DNA of 64,000 nt from Muricoccus nepalensis (lineage in GTDB: Bacteria; Pseudomonadota; Alphaproteobacteria; Acetobacterales; Acetobacteraceae). The translations under genes and the position numbers were made by a program. Position 1 is the stretch's first letter, and each line of letters begins with the position of its first letter. A model generated the notes under the pieces. The model was given only the letters and a program-made list of their open reading frames with translations. It was not told the DNA's origin and did not search any database. Of the stretch, positions 44,084 through 53,853 are shown one piece after another. Where the stretch lies: contig NZ_RCZP01000013.1 of assembly GCF_006438825.1 (NCBI RefSeq), forward strand, positions 59,180 to 123,179, in the 5' to 3' direction.

Positions 44084-45910
44084 TCAGCCCGCCTCCCGCA
44101 GCACCCGCAGCACGTCCTGCCCGTAGCGCTCCAGCTTCGAGGCCCCGACCCCGTGGACGGAGGCAAGGGCGTCGATGTTGCCGGGGCGGCGGGCGGCGAT
44201 CTCCTCCAGCGTGCGGTCGGGGAAGATGACGTAGGCGGGCACCGCCTGGCGCGTCGCCTCCTCCTTCCGCCAGGCCCGCAGCGCCTCGAAGGTGCCGCCG
44301 TCGGCTGGCGGGCCGGAGAAGGCCGTGGCCGCGCGCCGCTCCCCGCGCTGGCGCCGGGGGGCGCGGGCGGCGTCCCGCAGCGCCGCCTCCTGCAGGAGGA
44401 CGGGCTGCGCGCCCTTGAGGATCGGCCGCGCGGCCTCCGTCGCCTGGTAGATCGGGAACTTGCCGTCCCCCGCCATCTCCAGCGCGCCGCGGGCCAGCAG
44501 GTGGCGCGCGATGTTCTTCCAGGCCCCGTCCGCCACGTCGCGCCCGATGCCGAAGACCGAGAGCCCGTCATGCCCGAAGGAGCCGACCTTCTCCGTCCGG
44601 TTGCCCCGCAGCACGTCCACCACGTGCCCGAGCCCGAAGCGCCCCCCCGTGCGGTGGACGGCCGAGAGGAGCTTGCGCGCCGCCTCCGTCGCATCCACCA
44701 GCCGTGGCGGGCGGAGGCAGGCGTCGCAGTTGCCGCAGTCCTTCTCCAGGTCGTCCCCGAAGCAGCGCAGCAGCAGGCGCCGCCGGCAGGTCGCGCTCTC
44801 CACGATGGCGACGAGACGGTCCAGCCGCTCGTGGTCGAGGCGCTTCTGCGTGTCCGCCGCCGGGCTCTCGGCGATGCGGCGGCGGGCGACGGCGATGTCC
44901 TCCGCGCCGTAGAGCAGCATCGCCCGCGCGGGCGCCCCGTCGCGCCCGGCGCGCCCGATCTCCTGGTACCAGGCCTCGGGGCCGCCCGGGAGGGAGAGGT
45001 GGGCCACCCAGCGCACGTCCGGCCGGTCGATGCCCATGCCGAAGGCGATGGTCGCCGCCATCACCACGGGATCGCCGGAGGAGAAGCGGCGCTCGGCCGC
45101 CCGGCGGTCCGACGCCTCCATCCCGGCGTGGTAGTGCAGCGCGTCGAAGCCCTCCTTCTTCAGGCGGGCGGCCGTGCGCTCGGTTTCGGCGCGGCTCGGG
45201 CAGTAGATGATGCCCGCGCCGCGGCCGTCGTCGGCCTCGTCCATGAAGGCGGCGATCTGCGCGGTCGCGTTGTCCCGCGCGGCCACCTCGATCCGGATGT
45301 TCGGCCGGTCGAAGCTGCCGCGGAACACCGGCGCGTCGGTCAGCGACAGGCGCTCGCGGATGTCGTCCACCGTGCGGGCGTCGGCCGTCGCGGTGAGGGC
45401 CACGCGTGGCACCTCGGGGAAGCGCTCGGCCAGCATCGTCAGCGCGCGGTACTCGGGGCGGAAGTTGTGGCCCCAGGCGGAGATGCAGTGCGCCTCATCC
45501 ACCGCGAAGAGGGCGAGGTCCCGCCGCGCGAGGCGCTCCGCCGTGCCCTCCAGCGCGAGGCGCTCGGGCGAGACGTAGAGGAGCTTCAGCCGCCCGTTCG
45601 CGAGGTCGCGCGAGACGCGCCCGCGCTCCTCCTCGTCGAGGCCCGAATGCAGCGCGGCGGCGGCGACGCCCTGCTGGCGCAGCGCCGCCACCTGGTCCTC
45701 CATCAGCGCGATGAGCGGCGAGACGACGACGCCGAGGCCCGGCCGGCAGAGCGCCGGCACCTGGTAGCAGAGCGACTTGCCGCCGCCCGTCGGCATCAGC
45801 ACGAGGCCCGAGCCGCCGCCGGTGACGTGTTCCACGATCTCCGCCTGCCGCCCGCGGAAGTCCGGGAAGCCGAAGACGTCGTGCAGGACGGTGCGCGGGT
45901 CGCCGCTCAC
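44084..45910 (-). CDS. recQ: ATP-dependent DNA helicase RecQ
   Basis: A 608-residue RecQ. Helicase motifs include LMPTGGGKSLCYQ, AVDEAHCISAWGHNF and YYQEIGRAGRDG-type WYQEIGRAGRDGAPA. The zinc-binding RQC cysteines lie in CRRRLLLRCFGDDLEKDCGNCDAC, and a C-terminal HRDC domain includes AARRPGNIDALASVHGVG. It unwinds recombination and replication-fork structures. GTG 45910 gives the usual family start; TTG 45931 is an alternative without a Shine-Dalgarno. Confidence 0.95.
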   Translation of the reverse strand: MSGDPRTVLHDVFGFPDFRGRQAEIVEHVTGGGSGLVLMPTGGGKSLCYQVPALCRPGLGVVVSPLIALMEDQVAALRQQGVAAAALHSGLDEEERGRVSRDLANGRLKLLYVSPERLALEGTAERLARRDLALFAVDEAHCISAWGHNFRPEYRALTMLAERFPEVPRVALTATADARTVDDIRERLSLTDAPVFRGSFDRPNIRIEVAARDNATAQIAAFMDEADDGRGAGIIYCPSRAETERTAARLKKEGFDALHYHAGMEASDRRAAERRFSSGDPVVMAATIAFGMGIDRPDVRWVAHLSLPGGPEAWYQEIGRAGRDGAPARAMLLYGAEDIAVARRRIAESPAADTQKRLDHERLDRLVAIVESATCRRRLLLRCFGDDLEKDCGNCDACLRPPRLVDATEAARKLLSAVHRTGGRFGLGHVVDVLRGNRTEKVGSFGHDGLSVFGIGRDVADGAWKNIARHLLARGALEMAGDGKFPIYQATEAARPILKGAQPVLLQEAALRDAARAPRRQRGERRAATAFSGPPADGGTFEALRAWRKEEATRQAVPAYVIFPDRTLEEIAARRPGNIDALASVHGVGASKLERYGQDVLRVLREAG

Positions 45911-46055
45911 GCCTCCGCCCCCGTCCGGCAAGGGGGACGGCGCGGCGCGAGGACCGGGGCCGCGGCGGGGTGCTGGTCGGTGCGGTGCATGGGACCCCCG
46001 GGAGATAGCGCGGCGCGCCCGCCGGGGACAGGGGACGGCGGCGGAACGAGCGCCG

Positions 46056-47708
46056 TCAGGACATCGCGGGCAGCGCGCGGCCGCCCGCGAGGCGCAGGAT
46101 CCGGGTCGGCCGCTCCACCCCGGTGAGCCGGTGGGTGATGAGGATCGCGCTGCGCCCGGCCAGCGCCGCGTCGAGCGTCTCGAGGAAGGCGCGCTCCGTC
46201 GCGGCGTCGAGCCCCGCCGTCGGCTCGTCGAGGATGATGATGGAGGCCGGCGAGAGCAGCGCCCGCGCGAGGGCGATCCGCCGCGCCTGCCCGCCGGAGA
46301 AGCGGGCGCCCGCCTCCCCGCAGCGGGTCTCGAGCCCCTCCGGCAGCGCGCGGACGAGATCGGCGATTCGGGCGCGCTCCAGCGCCTCCCAGAGGGCGGC
46401 GTCCGGCGCTTCGGGCGCGGCGAGGCGAAGGTTGGCGGCGATGCTGTCGTCGAAGAGCGTCGCGTCCTGGGTCAGGCAGGCGATGCGGGCGCGGACGGCG
46501 TCGGCCGAGAGGGTCTCGTAGTCGGCGCCCCCGAGCGTGATCCGCCCGTCCTGCGGCGCCGCCAGCTTCAGCAGGAGCGCGGCGAGGGTGGACTTGCCGA
46601 TCCCCGACGGGCCGAGCAGCGCAACCCGCGCGCCCTCCGGCAGGTCGAGGGAGAGGTCCTCGAAGACCGGAGGGCGGTCCTCGGCCCAGGCGAAGCGCAC
46701 CCCGCGGACGGAGAGCGCGTGGCCCTGCGGTGTCGCGGAGACGGGCGGGTCCGGCACGGGCACGGGATGGTCCGCGGCCTCGAGCAGGCGCCGCGCGCCC
46801 GCCGCCGCCAGCGCCAGCGCCGCGCCGGCCCGCGGCAGGGCGCCCAGCGCGTCCGCCGCGGCCAGGACGAGGAAGAGCGCGACGATCACCGCCGCCGGCT
46901 CGCCCCCGCCCGTCACCCCCCAGGCGAGGGCGCCGAGCAGCGCGCCCTGGGTGAGCACCGCTCCCGCCGCCCCGCCGAGCGACCCCGCCCGGGTCAGGCG
47001 CCGCCGCTCGAGGTCCATGGCGCGCGCCGCCGCCTCCACCCGGGCGATGGCGCGCCCCTCGCCGTTGGCGGCGAGGACATCCTCGAGCGCCGTCAGCGGC
47101 TCCACCGCCTCCGCCCGCAGCGCGCCGGTGGCCTCGGCGGTGCTCGTCGCCGCGCGGCCGGCGAAGGGCGCGATGAGGACGGGCAGCAGCAGGGCGAGGG
47201 CGAGCGGCAGGGCGACGATCGCGGCGAGCACCGGCGCGACGGCGCCGAGGATGACCGCCAGCGCGAGGACCACCGCCGCCGCCGCGGCCATGGGGACCAG
47301 CGCGCGGAGGTAGAGCCCGTCCAGCGCCTCCACGTCGGTCACCAGCCGGCCGAGAAGGTCGCCCGAGCGCGTCATGCCGGGCCCGGCGGTGAGGCGCTGC
47401 GCGAGGCGGCGGAAGAACCAGGTGCGAGTGTCGGCCAGCGCGCGGAAGGTGGCGGCATGGGTCGCCATGCGCTCCGCCCAGCGGAGGAAGGGGCGGAGGA
47501 AGATGAGGGGCCGGAGGAACACGAGCAGCCCGGCGCCGGCCGCGAGCGAGCCGGTCGCCAGCCCCTGCCCCACCCCGCCGCCCGCCAGCGCCAGCAGCGC
47601 CACCCCGGCCAGGGCCGAGGCGCAGGCGGTTGCGGCGCCGAAGGTGAGCCAGAGCGCCCGCGGGTTCCAGAGACCGAGGACGCGGGCGAGGTCGCGCGCC
47701 GCGCTCAC
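46056..47708 (-). CDS. cydC: Cysteine/glutathione ABC exporter subunit CydC
   Basis: A 550-residue half-transporter with six TM segments (1-300). Its ATPase has Walker A GPSGIGKST, signature FSGGQARRIALARAL and Walker B IILDEPTAGLD. CydDC exports thiols to the periplasm and is needed for cytochrome bd assembly. GTG 47708 forms a GTGA overlap with cydD, as in classic cydDC operons. cydAB is not in the window. Confidence 0.93.
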   Translation of the reverse strand: MSAARDLARVLGLWNPRALWLTFGAATACASALAGVALLALAGGGVGQGLATGSLAAGAGLLVFLRPLIFLRPFLRWAERMATHAATFRALADTRTWFFRRLAQRLTAGPGMTRSGDLLGRLVTDVEALDGLYLRALVPMAAAAAVVLALAVILGAVAPVLAAIVALPLALALLLPVLIAPFAGRAATSTAEATGALRAEAVEPLTALEDVLAANGEGRAIARVEAAARAMDLERRRLTRAGSLGGAAGAVLTQGALLGALAWGVTGGGEPAAVIVALFLVLAAADALGALPRAGAALALAAAGARRLLEAADHPVPVPDPPVSATPQGHALSVRGVRFAWAEDRPPVFEDLSLDLPEGARVALLGPSGIGKSTLAALLLKLAAPQDGRITLGGADYETLSADAVRARIACLTQDATLFDDSIAANLRLAAPEAPDAALWEALERARIADLVRALPEGLETRCGEAGARFSGGQARRIALARALLSPASIIILDEPTAGLDAATERAFLETLDAALAGRSAILITHRLTGVERPTRILRLAGGRALPAMS

Positions 47709-49375
47709 GTCGCCACCGCCCGGCGCTGCGGGACCACGCGCCCCTCCCGCAGCTCCAGCACCTTCGGGAAGCGGGCGCGCAGCATGGCGGAATGGCTGGC
47801 GATCACCACGGTGCGGCCGGTGCAGAGCCGTCGCAGGCTGTCCAGCACCTGGGCCTCCGTCGCGGGGTCGAGGTGCGCAGTGGGCTCGTCGAGCAGCACC
47901 AGCGGCGCGTCGCGCAGGAAGGCGCGGGCGAGGGCGACGCGCAGGCGCTGCCCGCCGGAGAGCCCGTGCCCCCCCTCCCCGATCGGCGTGTCGAGGCCCT
48001 CGGGTAGGCTCTCGGCGAAAGCCGTCACCTGGGCGCTCCGGGCCGCGGCCTCCACCGCGGCGTCGCTCGCCTCCGGGCGGGCGAGGCGGATGTTCTCGCG
48101 GATCGTGGCGCGGAGCAGCACCGGCCGCTGCGGCAGGTAGGCCACGAGGCGACGGAGCTCGGCCGGGGCCAGGGCGAGGGCGTCGCGCCCGTTGAGCGCG
48201 ATGCGGCCCTCGTCCGGACGAGAGAAGCCCATCAGCAGCTTCAGGATGGTGGACTTGCCCGAGCCGCTCGGGCCCGACAGCACGAGGGTCTCGCCGGGGG
48301 GAACGTGGAAGGACACGTCCTCGATCGCGAGCGGCCGCGCGGGGTCCGGGCGGTGGGAGAGGTGGTCCACCACGAGGGTGACGCTCGGCGGCACCTCCTC
48401 CAGCAGCAGGCCGCCGGGCGCGGTCGCGTCGAGGATGGGCGCGAGCGCCGCCGCCGCGCCCTGGGCCGACATGCGCTCGTGGTAGGCGGTGGAGAAGGCG
48501 CGGAAGGGCGTGAAGAAGGCGGGCACCAGCAGGAGGCAGAAGAGCGCCGCGACCGGGTTCGGGTGCCCCTCGGCCGCGAGGATGCCGTGGCGCCAGGCGA
48601 GGCAGCCGAGCACCGCCGCCGCGACCAGCTCCAGCGAGCCCGAGGAGAGGAAGGCGAGGCGCAGCACCCGCATGGTGCGCACGCGAAGCTCCTGCGCCGC
48701 CGCGTCCAGCGCCCGCGCCTCGTCCTCCTGCCGGCGGAACAGCACGAGGGTGGGCAGGCCGCGCATGCGGTCGAGGAAGCGCCCGGACAGGCGCTGCAGC
48801 GCCTCGAACTGCCGCCGGCTGGCGACCGCCGCGCCGATGCCCGACACCGCCATGCCGACCGGGACGAGCAGCCCCGCCGCGACGAGGATCATCCCGCTGA
48901 GCGCGTCGGCCGCGCCGGCGGCCAGGGCCACCATCAGCGGCGCCACCACAGCGAGGGCGGCCGAGGGGATCCAGCGGGCGAAGTAGCCGTCCATGGCCTC
49001 CACCTGGTCGACCGCGAGCGCCGCGCCCTCGCCCGCCGGGCGGGCCGAGGGCGTCTCCGCGAGAAGCCGTCCGAAGAGGCGCCGGCGGAGCGTCGCGCGC
49101 GCCGCCTCGCCCGCGCGGGCGGAGGCGGTCTCCTGCGCGACGACGAGCCCGACCTGGAGGAGGGCGAGGGCCGCCGCCGCCGCGAGGGTGCCGGCGCCCG
49201 CCTCGCCGTGGCCGAGAAGCGTCGCGAGGAGGGTGGCCATCAGCCAGGCCTGCGCGATGCCGGCCGCGGTTGCCGCCAACCCGAGGAGGATCGGCACCAT
49301 CAGGGCGGCGCGGCCCTCCCGCGCGGCGGCGGAAAGGAGGGCGCGGGCGGGGTCTCGGCCGGCACGTCGGGACAT
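47705..49375 (-). CDS. cydD: Cysteine/glutathione ABC exporter subunit CydD
   Basis: A 556-residue half-transporter. The TM domain (20-300, LLGLAATAAGIAQAWLMATLLATLL) is followed by the ATPase with Walker A GPSGSGKST, signature LSGGQRLRVALARAF and Walker B LVLLDEPTAHLD. It pairs with CydC. ATG 49375 is the start, 102 bp from the divergent deacetylase gene. Confidence 0.93.
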   Translation of the reverse strand: MSRRAGRDPARALLSAAAREGRAALMVPILLGLAATAAGIAQAWLMATLLATLLGHGEAGAGTLAAAAALALLQVGLVVAQETASARAGEAARATLRRRLFGRLLAETPSARPAGEGAALAVDQVEAMDGYFARWIPSAALAVVAPLMVALAAGAADALSGMILVAAGLLVPVGMAVSGIGAAVASRRQFEALQRLSGRFLDRMRGLPTLVLFRRQEDEARALDAAAQELRVRTMRVLRLAFLSSGSLELVAAAVLGCLAWRHGILAAEGHPNPVAALFCLLLVPAFFTPFRAFSTAYHERMSAQGAAAALAPILDATAPGGLLLEEVPPSVTLVVDHLSHRPDPARPLAIEDVSFHVPPGETLVLSGPSGSGKSTILKLLMGFSRPDEGRIALNGRDALALAPAELRRLVAYLPQRPVLLRATIRENIRLARPEASDAAVEAAARSAQVTAFAESLPEGLDTPIGEGGHGLSGGQRLRVALARAFLRDAPLVLLDEPTAHLDPATEAQVLDSLRRLCTGRTVVIASHSAMLRARFPKVLELREGRVVPQRRAVAT

Positions 49376-49477
49376 GATGAAGGCTTCTTACGGCAATCGT
49401 GGGCTTGGCGGAATGCGGCTTGGGTGCTGCACCTGCGAGCATAGCTGGTGCCGATTCCCGGCCGAGCGAGGTCCCCG

Positions 49478-50386
49478 ATGCTCCCCACCCACGGCCGGCA
49501 CGGCTACCACCCCTGGCGCGGCCGCCCGCGCTGGACCTGGCCGGGGGGCGCGCGGCTGGCGCTCTACCTCGGCGTGAACCTCGAGCACTTCGCCTTCGGC
49601 GAGGGGCTGGGGGCGGAGCTGGCGCCGGGCGCGGCCAGCGGGGCCGCGCCGCACCCGGACGTGCTGAACCACGCCTGGCGCGACTACGGCAACCGCGTCG
49701 GCGCCTGGCGGCTGATCGAGACGCTGGACGAGCTTCGCCTGCCGGCCACGGTGCTGCTGAACTCCGCGATGTACGACCACGCGCCGGAGCTGCTCGCCGC
49801 GCATCGCGCCCGCGGGGACGAGATGGCCGGGCACGGCCGCACCAACTCCGAGCGCCAGTCCGCCCTGCCCGAGGCGGAGGAGCGCGCCCTCATCGCCGAG
49901 GCCACGGCCGCCATGAGCCGCCACGAGGGGGCCCCGCCCCGCGGCTGGCTCTCCCCCTGGATTGCCGAGAGCCGCGCGACCCCCGACCTGCTGGCCGAGG
50001 CCGGCTACCGCTACACGCTGAACTGGTGCAGCGACGACCAGCCCGTCTGGCACGCGACGCGGCACGGCCCGCTCATGGCCGTCCCCTACCCGCAGGAGGT
50101 GAACGACATCCCCTCCATCATCGCCCGCAAGGACGGCGCCGCCCAATTCGCCGCGATGATTGTGGACGACTTCGACGAGCGGCTGCGCCAGGTGCGGGAC
50201 GGGGTCGCGCAGGTGATGGGGATCGCGCTGCACCCCTACATCATCGGCCAGCCCTACCGGATGCGGGCGCTGCGCCGGGCGCTGGCCCATGTGGCGGCGG
50301 GGCGGGACGACGTCTGGATCACCACCGCCGGCGCCGTCTTCGACCACGCGGCCGCCCTGCCCCCGGGAAGCATCCCCGAGGGCTGA
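49478..50386 (+). CDS. Polysaccharide deacetylase family protein, PuuE/allantoinase-like
   Basis: A 302-residue NodB-fold protein without a signal peptide (RLALYLGVNLEHFAFGEG, HGRTNSERQSALPEAEERALI, GWLSPWIAESRATPDLLAEAGYRYT). Its cytoplasmic location and motifs match PuuE-type cofactor-independent allantoinases and related amidases rather than chitin deacetylases. The substrate is not certain. ATG 49478 follows GAGG at good spacing. It converges on the formaldehyde dehydrogenase gene with a 7-bp gap. Confidence 0.82.
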   Translation: MLPTHGRHGYHPWRGRPRWTWPGGARLALYLGVNLEHFAFGEGLGAELAPGAASGAAPHPDVLNHAWRDYGNRVGAWRLIETLDELRLPATVLLNSAMYDHAPELLAAHRARGDEMAGHGRTNSERQSALPEAEERALIAEATAAMSRHEGAPPRGWLSPWIAESRATPDLLAEAGYRYTLNWCSDDQPVWHATRHGPLMAVPYPQEVNDIPSIIARKDGAAQFAAMIVDDFDERLRQVRDGVAQVMGIALHPYIIGQPYRMRALRRALAHVAAGRDDVWITTAGAVFDHAAALPPGSIPEG

Positions 50387-50393
50387 GCCCCGC

Positions 50394-51512
50394 CTAGAAG
50401 GTCACGACGGAGCGGATCGACGTCCCCTCGTGCATGAGGTCGAAGGCGTGGTTGATCCGGTCGAGCGGCATGGTGTGGGTGATCAAGCTGTCGATGTCGA
50501 TCTTCCCCTCCATGTACCAGTCGACGATCTTCGGCACGTCGGTGCGCCCCCGCGCGCCGCCGAAGGCCGAGCCCCGCCAGTTCCGCCCGGTCACGAGCTG
50601 GAAAGGCCGCGTCGCGATCTCCTGCCCGCTCGGCGCGACCCCGATGATGATCGAGGTGCCCCAGCCGCGATGCGTGCACTCCAGCGCCTGGCGCATCGTG
50701 TTCACGTTGCCCACGCACTCGAAGGAGAAGTCGGCGCCGCCGTCCGTCAGGTCCTGGATCGCCTGCACCACCTTGTCGCGCCCGACCTCGTCGGGGTTCA
50801 CGAAGTGCGTCATGCCGAACTTGCGGGCCATCTCGACCTTGCCCGGGTTGAGGTCGACGCCGACGATCCGGTCCGCGCCCACCATCCGCGCGCCCTGGAT
50901 CACGTTCAGCCCGATGCCGCCGAGGCCGAAGACCACCACGTTGGCGCCGGCCCAGACCTTGGCCGTGTAGACCACCGCGCCGATGCCGGTGGTGACCCCG
51001 CAGCCGATGTAGCAGATCTTGTCGAAGGGCGCGTCCTCCCGGACCTTCGCCACCGCGATCTCCGGCAGCACCGTGAAGTTCGAGAAGGTGCTGCAGCCCA
51101 TGTAGTGCCAGAGCGGCTTGTTCGGGCTGTTGCAGGAGAAGCGGCTCGTCCCGTCCGGCATGATCCCCTGCCCCTGGGTGGAGCGGATGGCCGTGCAGAG
51201 GTTGCTGCGCTGGGAGAGGCAGGTTTTGCACCCCCGGCATTCCGGCGTGTAGAGCGGGATGACGTGGTCGCCCGGCCGCACGGCCGTGACCCCCGCCCCC
51301 ACCTCGCGCACGATCCCCGCGCCCTCGTGCCCGAGGATGCAGGGGAACTTGCCCTCGCTGTCCAGGCCCGAGAGCGTGTAGGCGTCGGTGTGGCAGACGC
51401 CGGTGGCCATGATCTCCACCAGCACCTCCCCGGCCTTCGGCCCCTCGAGGTCCACGGTCTCGACGCTGAGCGGCTTGTTCGCCTCCCAGGCGACGGCGGC
51501 GCGGGTTTTCAT
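50394..51512 (-). CDS. frmA: S-(hydroxymethyl)glutathione dehydrogenase (class III ADH)
   Basis: A 372-residue zinc alcohol dehydrogenase. The catalytic zinc site is Cys in GVCHTDAYTLSG with the GHEGAG His-Glu. The structural zinc cysteines lie in PECRGCKTCLSQRSNLC, and the NAD site is VFGLGGIGLNVIQGA. Class III features (GVTTGIGAVVYTAKV, HYMGCSTFSN) identify glutathione-dependent formaldehyde dehydrogenase. No S-formylglutathione hydrolase gene is adjacent. Confidence 0.96.
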   Translation of the reverse strand: MKTRAAVAWEANKPLSVETVDLEGPKAGEVLVEIMATGVCHTDAYTLSGLDSEGKFPCILGHEGAGIVREVGAGVTAVRPGDHVIPLYTPECRGCKTCLSQRSNLCTAIRSTQGQGIMPDGTSRFSCNSPNKPLWHYMGCSTFSNFTVLPEIAVAKVREDAPFDKICYIGCGVTTGIGAVVYTAKVWAGANVVVFGLGGIGLNVIQGARMVGADRIVGVDLNPGKVEMARKFGMTHFVNPDEVGRDKVVQAIQDLTDGGADFSFECVGNVNTMRQALECTHRGWGTSIIIGVAPSGQEIATRPFQLVTGRNWRGSAFGGARGRTDVPKIVDWYMEGKIDIDSLITHTMPLDRINHAFDLMHEGTSIRSVVTF

Positions 51513-51588
51513 CTCTGGGCGGCTCCCCTTCCTGTCGGTGCGGTGGTTCTATCCGGGCCGAAACGGGCGGACCAGGGGAGGAGGCGGC

Positions 51589-51999
51589 GTGACGCTGGCG
51601 GAACTGACGGCGCGGGTGCGGGAGGGCGTGCCGCTCGCGGGCGCGCTCGGGATCGAGGTGCTGCGGGCCGACGCCACCTCAGCCGAGCTGCGCCTGCCGC
51701 CCTCCGGCCTCTCCCTCCGCCCCGGCGGCACGGCCTCGGGCCCCGCGCTGATGACGCTGGCCGACGTCGCGATCTGGGTGCCCCTGCTGGTGGCGAAGGC
51801 GGGCGCGGACGAGACCCGCACCGCCCAGCTCGGCATCGCCTTCCTCCGCCCCGCCGGCGCCGCGGGCGTGCGGGCCGAGGTGCGGATCGTCCGACAGGGG
51901 CGGACGAGCCTCTACGCCGAGGTCTGGATGCGGGCGGAGGGGGAGGAGAAGCCCTGCGCCCACGCGACCTCGACCTGGATGCGGGCCGCGGCGGGGTAG
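51589..51999 (+). CDS. PaaI-type hotdog thioesterase
   Basis: A 136-residue hotdog-fold protein (VPLAGALGIEVLRADATSAELRLPP, GGTASGPALMTLADVAIWVPLL, ISFLRPA-type IAFLRPAGA). The GPALMTLADVA stretch corresponds to the catalytic-helix region of PaaI/DUF4442 thioesterases. The acyl-CoA substrate is unknown. GTG 51589 has GGAGGAGG upstream. Confidence 0.8.
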   Translation: MTLAELTARVREGVPLAGALGIEVLRADATSAELRLPPSGLSLRPGGTASGPALMTLADVAIWVPLLVAKAGADETRTAQLGIAFLRPAGAAGVRAEVRIVRQGRTSLYAEVWMRAEGEEKPCAHATSTWMRAAAG

Positions 52000-52008
52000 C
52001 GGGGGAAG

Positions 52009-52085
52009 TGGCGCACCCTGAGGGACTTGAACCCCCAACCAACCGGGTAGAAGCCGGTTGCTCTATCCAGTTGAGCTAAGGGTGC
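52009..52085 (-). tRNA. tRNA-Arg (UCU)
   Basis: The cloverleaf folds on the minus strand. Acceptor GCACCCT pairs with AGGGTGC, the anticodon loop CTTCTAC reads TCT between ACCGG/CCGGT stems, and the T-arm is GGTTCAAGTCC. The discriminator is G, with CCA encoded (52009-52011). Confidence 0.95.
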
Positions 52086-52100
52086 GGGCGCGCGGCCGCC

Positions 52101-52412
52101 TCAGTGCGTCCAGTTGACGAGGCGGTCCGTGCGGAAGTTGTCGGCGTAGGACTTCGGGCGGAGGGCCGGCACCTGCCGGCGGCGCTCCACCTCGTAGGGG
52201 ATGCCCTTGGACTTCGCGTAGGCCTCGGCCTGCTCCAGCGTGTCGAAGCGGAGCTGCACCTGGCGGTTGGTGTCGCCCGAGCCGTACCAGCCCATCAGCG
52301 GGTCGATCCGCTTGGGCTCGGAGGGGGACCACTCGAAGATCCACTCGTCGGTGCGCCCCTGGCCCGACTGCATGGCGTTCCGGGCGGGCGAGTGGATGCG
52401 GGCGATGCTCAT
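52101..52412 (-). CDS. NADH dehydrogenase-associated NDUFS4-type subunit
   Basis: A 103-residue protein of the ETC complex I subunit family (18-kDa NDUFS4). It starts ARIHSPARNAMQSGQGRTDEW and includes WEPS-type EWSPSEPKRIDPLMGWYGSGDT, then FDTLEQAEAYAKSKGIPYEV. It is an accessory complex I subunit conserved in alphaproteobacteria. It lies alone between two tRNA genes. The start ATG 52412 gives the conserved N-terminus. Confidence 0.93.
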   Translation of the reverse strand: MSIARIHSPARNAMQSGQGRTDEWIFEWSPSEPKRIDPLMGWYGSGDTNRQVQLRFDTLEQAEAYAKSKGIPYEVERRRQVPALRPKSYADNFRTDRLVNWTH

Positions 52413-52440
52413 CAGGGAACTCCGGCGATGCATCTCGAAT

Positions 52441-52514
52441 TCGGGGCGGCGGGATTCGAACCCACGGCCTCCTGTACCCAAAACAGGCGCGCTACCAGGC
52501 TGCGCCACACCCCG
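52441..52514 (-). tRNA. tRNA-Pro (UGG)
   Basis: Minus-strand cloverleaf. Acceptor CGGGGTG pairs with CGCCCCG (one G-T), anticodon loop TTTGGGT reads TGG between CCTGT/ACAGG, and the T-arm contains GGTTCGAATCC. The discriminator is A and CCA is not encoded. Confidence 0.95.
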
Positions 52515-52565
52515 CGAGACCGCGCGAACCTATGGGCGCGCCGCCCCCGGCGCAATGGGGGCGCG

Positions 52566-53843
52566 TCACGAAGCCGCGGGGATCGCCTCCGCCCCGCCCA
52601 TGAAGGGCCGCAGGACCGGGGGAATGGTGATCGAGCCGTCCTCCCGCTGGTGCGTCTCCATCACGGCCACCAGCGCGCGCCCGACCGCGACGCCGGAGCC
52701 GTTGAGGGTGTGGAGGAAGACGTTCCCCTTCCCCTCCCGCGGCTTCATCCGGGCGTTCATGCGCCGCGCCTGGAAGTCCCGGCAGTTGGAGCAGGAGGAG
52801 ATCTCCCGCCAGGCCCCCTGCCCCGGCAGCCAGACCTCGAGGTCGTAGGTCTTGGTGGCGCCGAAGCCGGTGTCCCCCGCGCAGAGCAGCACGCGCCGCC
52901 AGACGAGGCCGAGCTCCGTCAGCACCCGCTCGGCGCAGCGCGTCATCCGCTCGTGCTCCTCGGCGGAGGCGTCGGGGGTGGTGATGGAGACCATCTCCAC
53001 CTTCGAGAACTGGTGCTGGCGGATCATCCCCCGCGTGTCCCGCCCGGCGGATCCCGCCTCCGAGCGGAAGCAGGGCGAGAGCGCGGCCAGCCGGATGGGA
53101 AGCGCGGTCTCCGGCACGATCTCGTCCCGCACCGTGTTGGTCAGCGGCACCTCGGCGGTCGGGATCAGCCAGCGGCCGTCGGTGGTGCGGAAGAGGTCGT
53201 CGGCGAATTTCGGCAGCTGCCCGGTGCCGTGCATGGAGGCGTCGTTCACCAGCAGCGGCACCACGGTCTCGGTGTAGCCGTGCTCGTCCACCTGCAGGTT
53301 GAGCATCCACTGGCCGATCGCGCGCTCCAGCCGGGCGAGCGGGCCGCGCAGCACGGTGAAGCGGCTGCCGGAGAGCTTCGTCGCGGTGGCGAAGTCCATG
53401 CCGCCCAGCGACTCGCCGAGCTCGAAGTGCTGGCGCGGCGCGAAAGGAAGGTTCGGGATCGCGCCGTGCTGGTGGAGGACGACGTTGCTCGTCTCGTCCC
53501 GCCCCTCCGGCACCTCCGGGTCGAGAAGGTTCGGCAGCGCCTCCAGGATGCGCCGCTGGGCGGCCTCGGCCGCCGCGGCCTCGGCGTCGAGGCCTTCCAT
53601 GCGGTCGCGCAGCGCCGTCGCCTCGGCCTCCGGCGCGGTGGTGTCGGCGCCGGCCTTGCGGCCCTGGCCGATCTCGCGCGCGAGCGCGTTGCGGCGCGCC
53701 TGCGCCTCCTGCGCGGCGGTCTGCGCCGCCCGGCGCGCGGCATCGAGGGAGAGGAGCTCCGCCGAGACCGGGGGCAGCCCCCGGCGCGCGAGGGCGGCGT
53801 CGAACCCGGCCGGATCGGCGCGGACGGCCCGTATGTCGTGCAT
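52566..53843 (-). CDS. serS: Seryl-tRNA synthetase
   Basis: A 425-residue class II synthetase. The N-terminal coiled-coil arm (about 30-105) binds tRNA. Motif 2 ([24 protein letters not shown]) and motif 3 ([16 protein letters not shown]) are present. It charges tRNA-Ser. It ends the tat-serS run; tRNA-Pro follows 51 bp later. ATG 53843. Confidence 0.97.
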   Translation of the reverse strand: MHDIRAVRADPAGFDAALARRGLPPVSAELLSLDAARRAAQTAAQEAQARRNALAREIGQGRKAGADTTAPEAEATALRDRMEGLDAEAAAAEAAQRRILEALPNLLDPEVPEGRDETSNVVLHQHGAIPNLPFAPRQHFELGESLGGMDFATATKLSGSRFTVLRGPLARLERAIGQWMLNLQVDEHGYTETVVPLLVNDASMHGTGQLPKFADDLFRTTDGRWLIPTAEVPLTNTVRDEIVPETALPIRLAALSPCFRSEAGSAGRDTRGMIRQHQFSKVEMVSITTPDASAEEHERMTRCAERVLTELGLVWRRVLLCAGDTGFGATKTYDLEVWLPGQGAWREISSCSNCRDFQARRMNARMKPREGKGNVFLHTLNGSGVAVGRALVAVMETHQREDGSITIPPVLRPFMGGAEAIPAAS

Positions 53844-53853
53844 GGGGAGGGCC

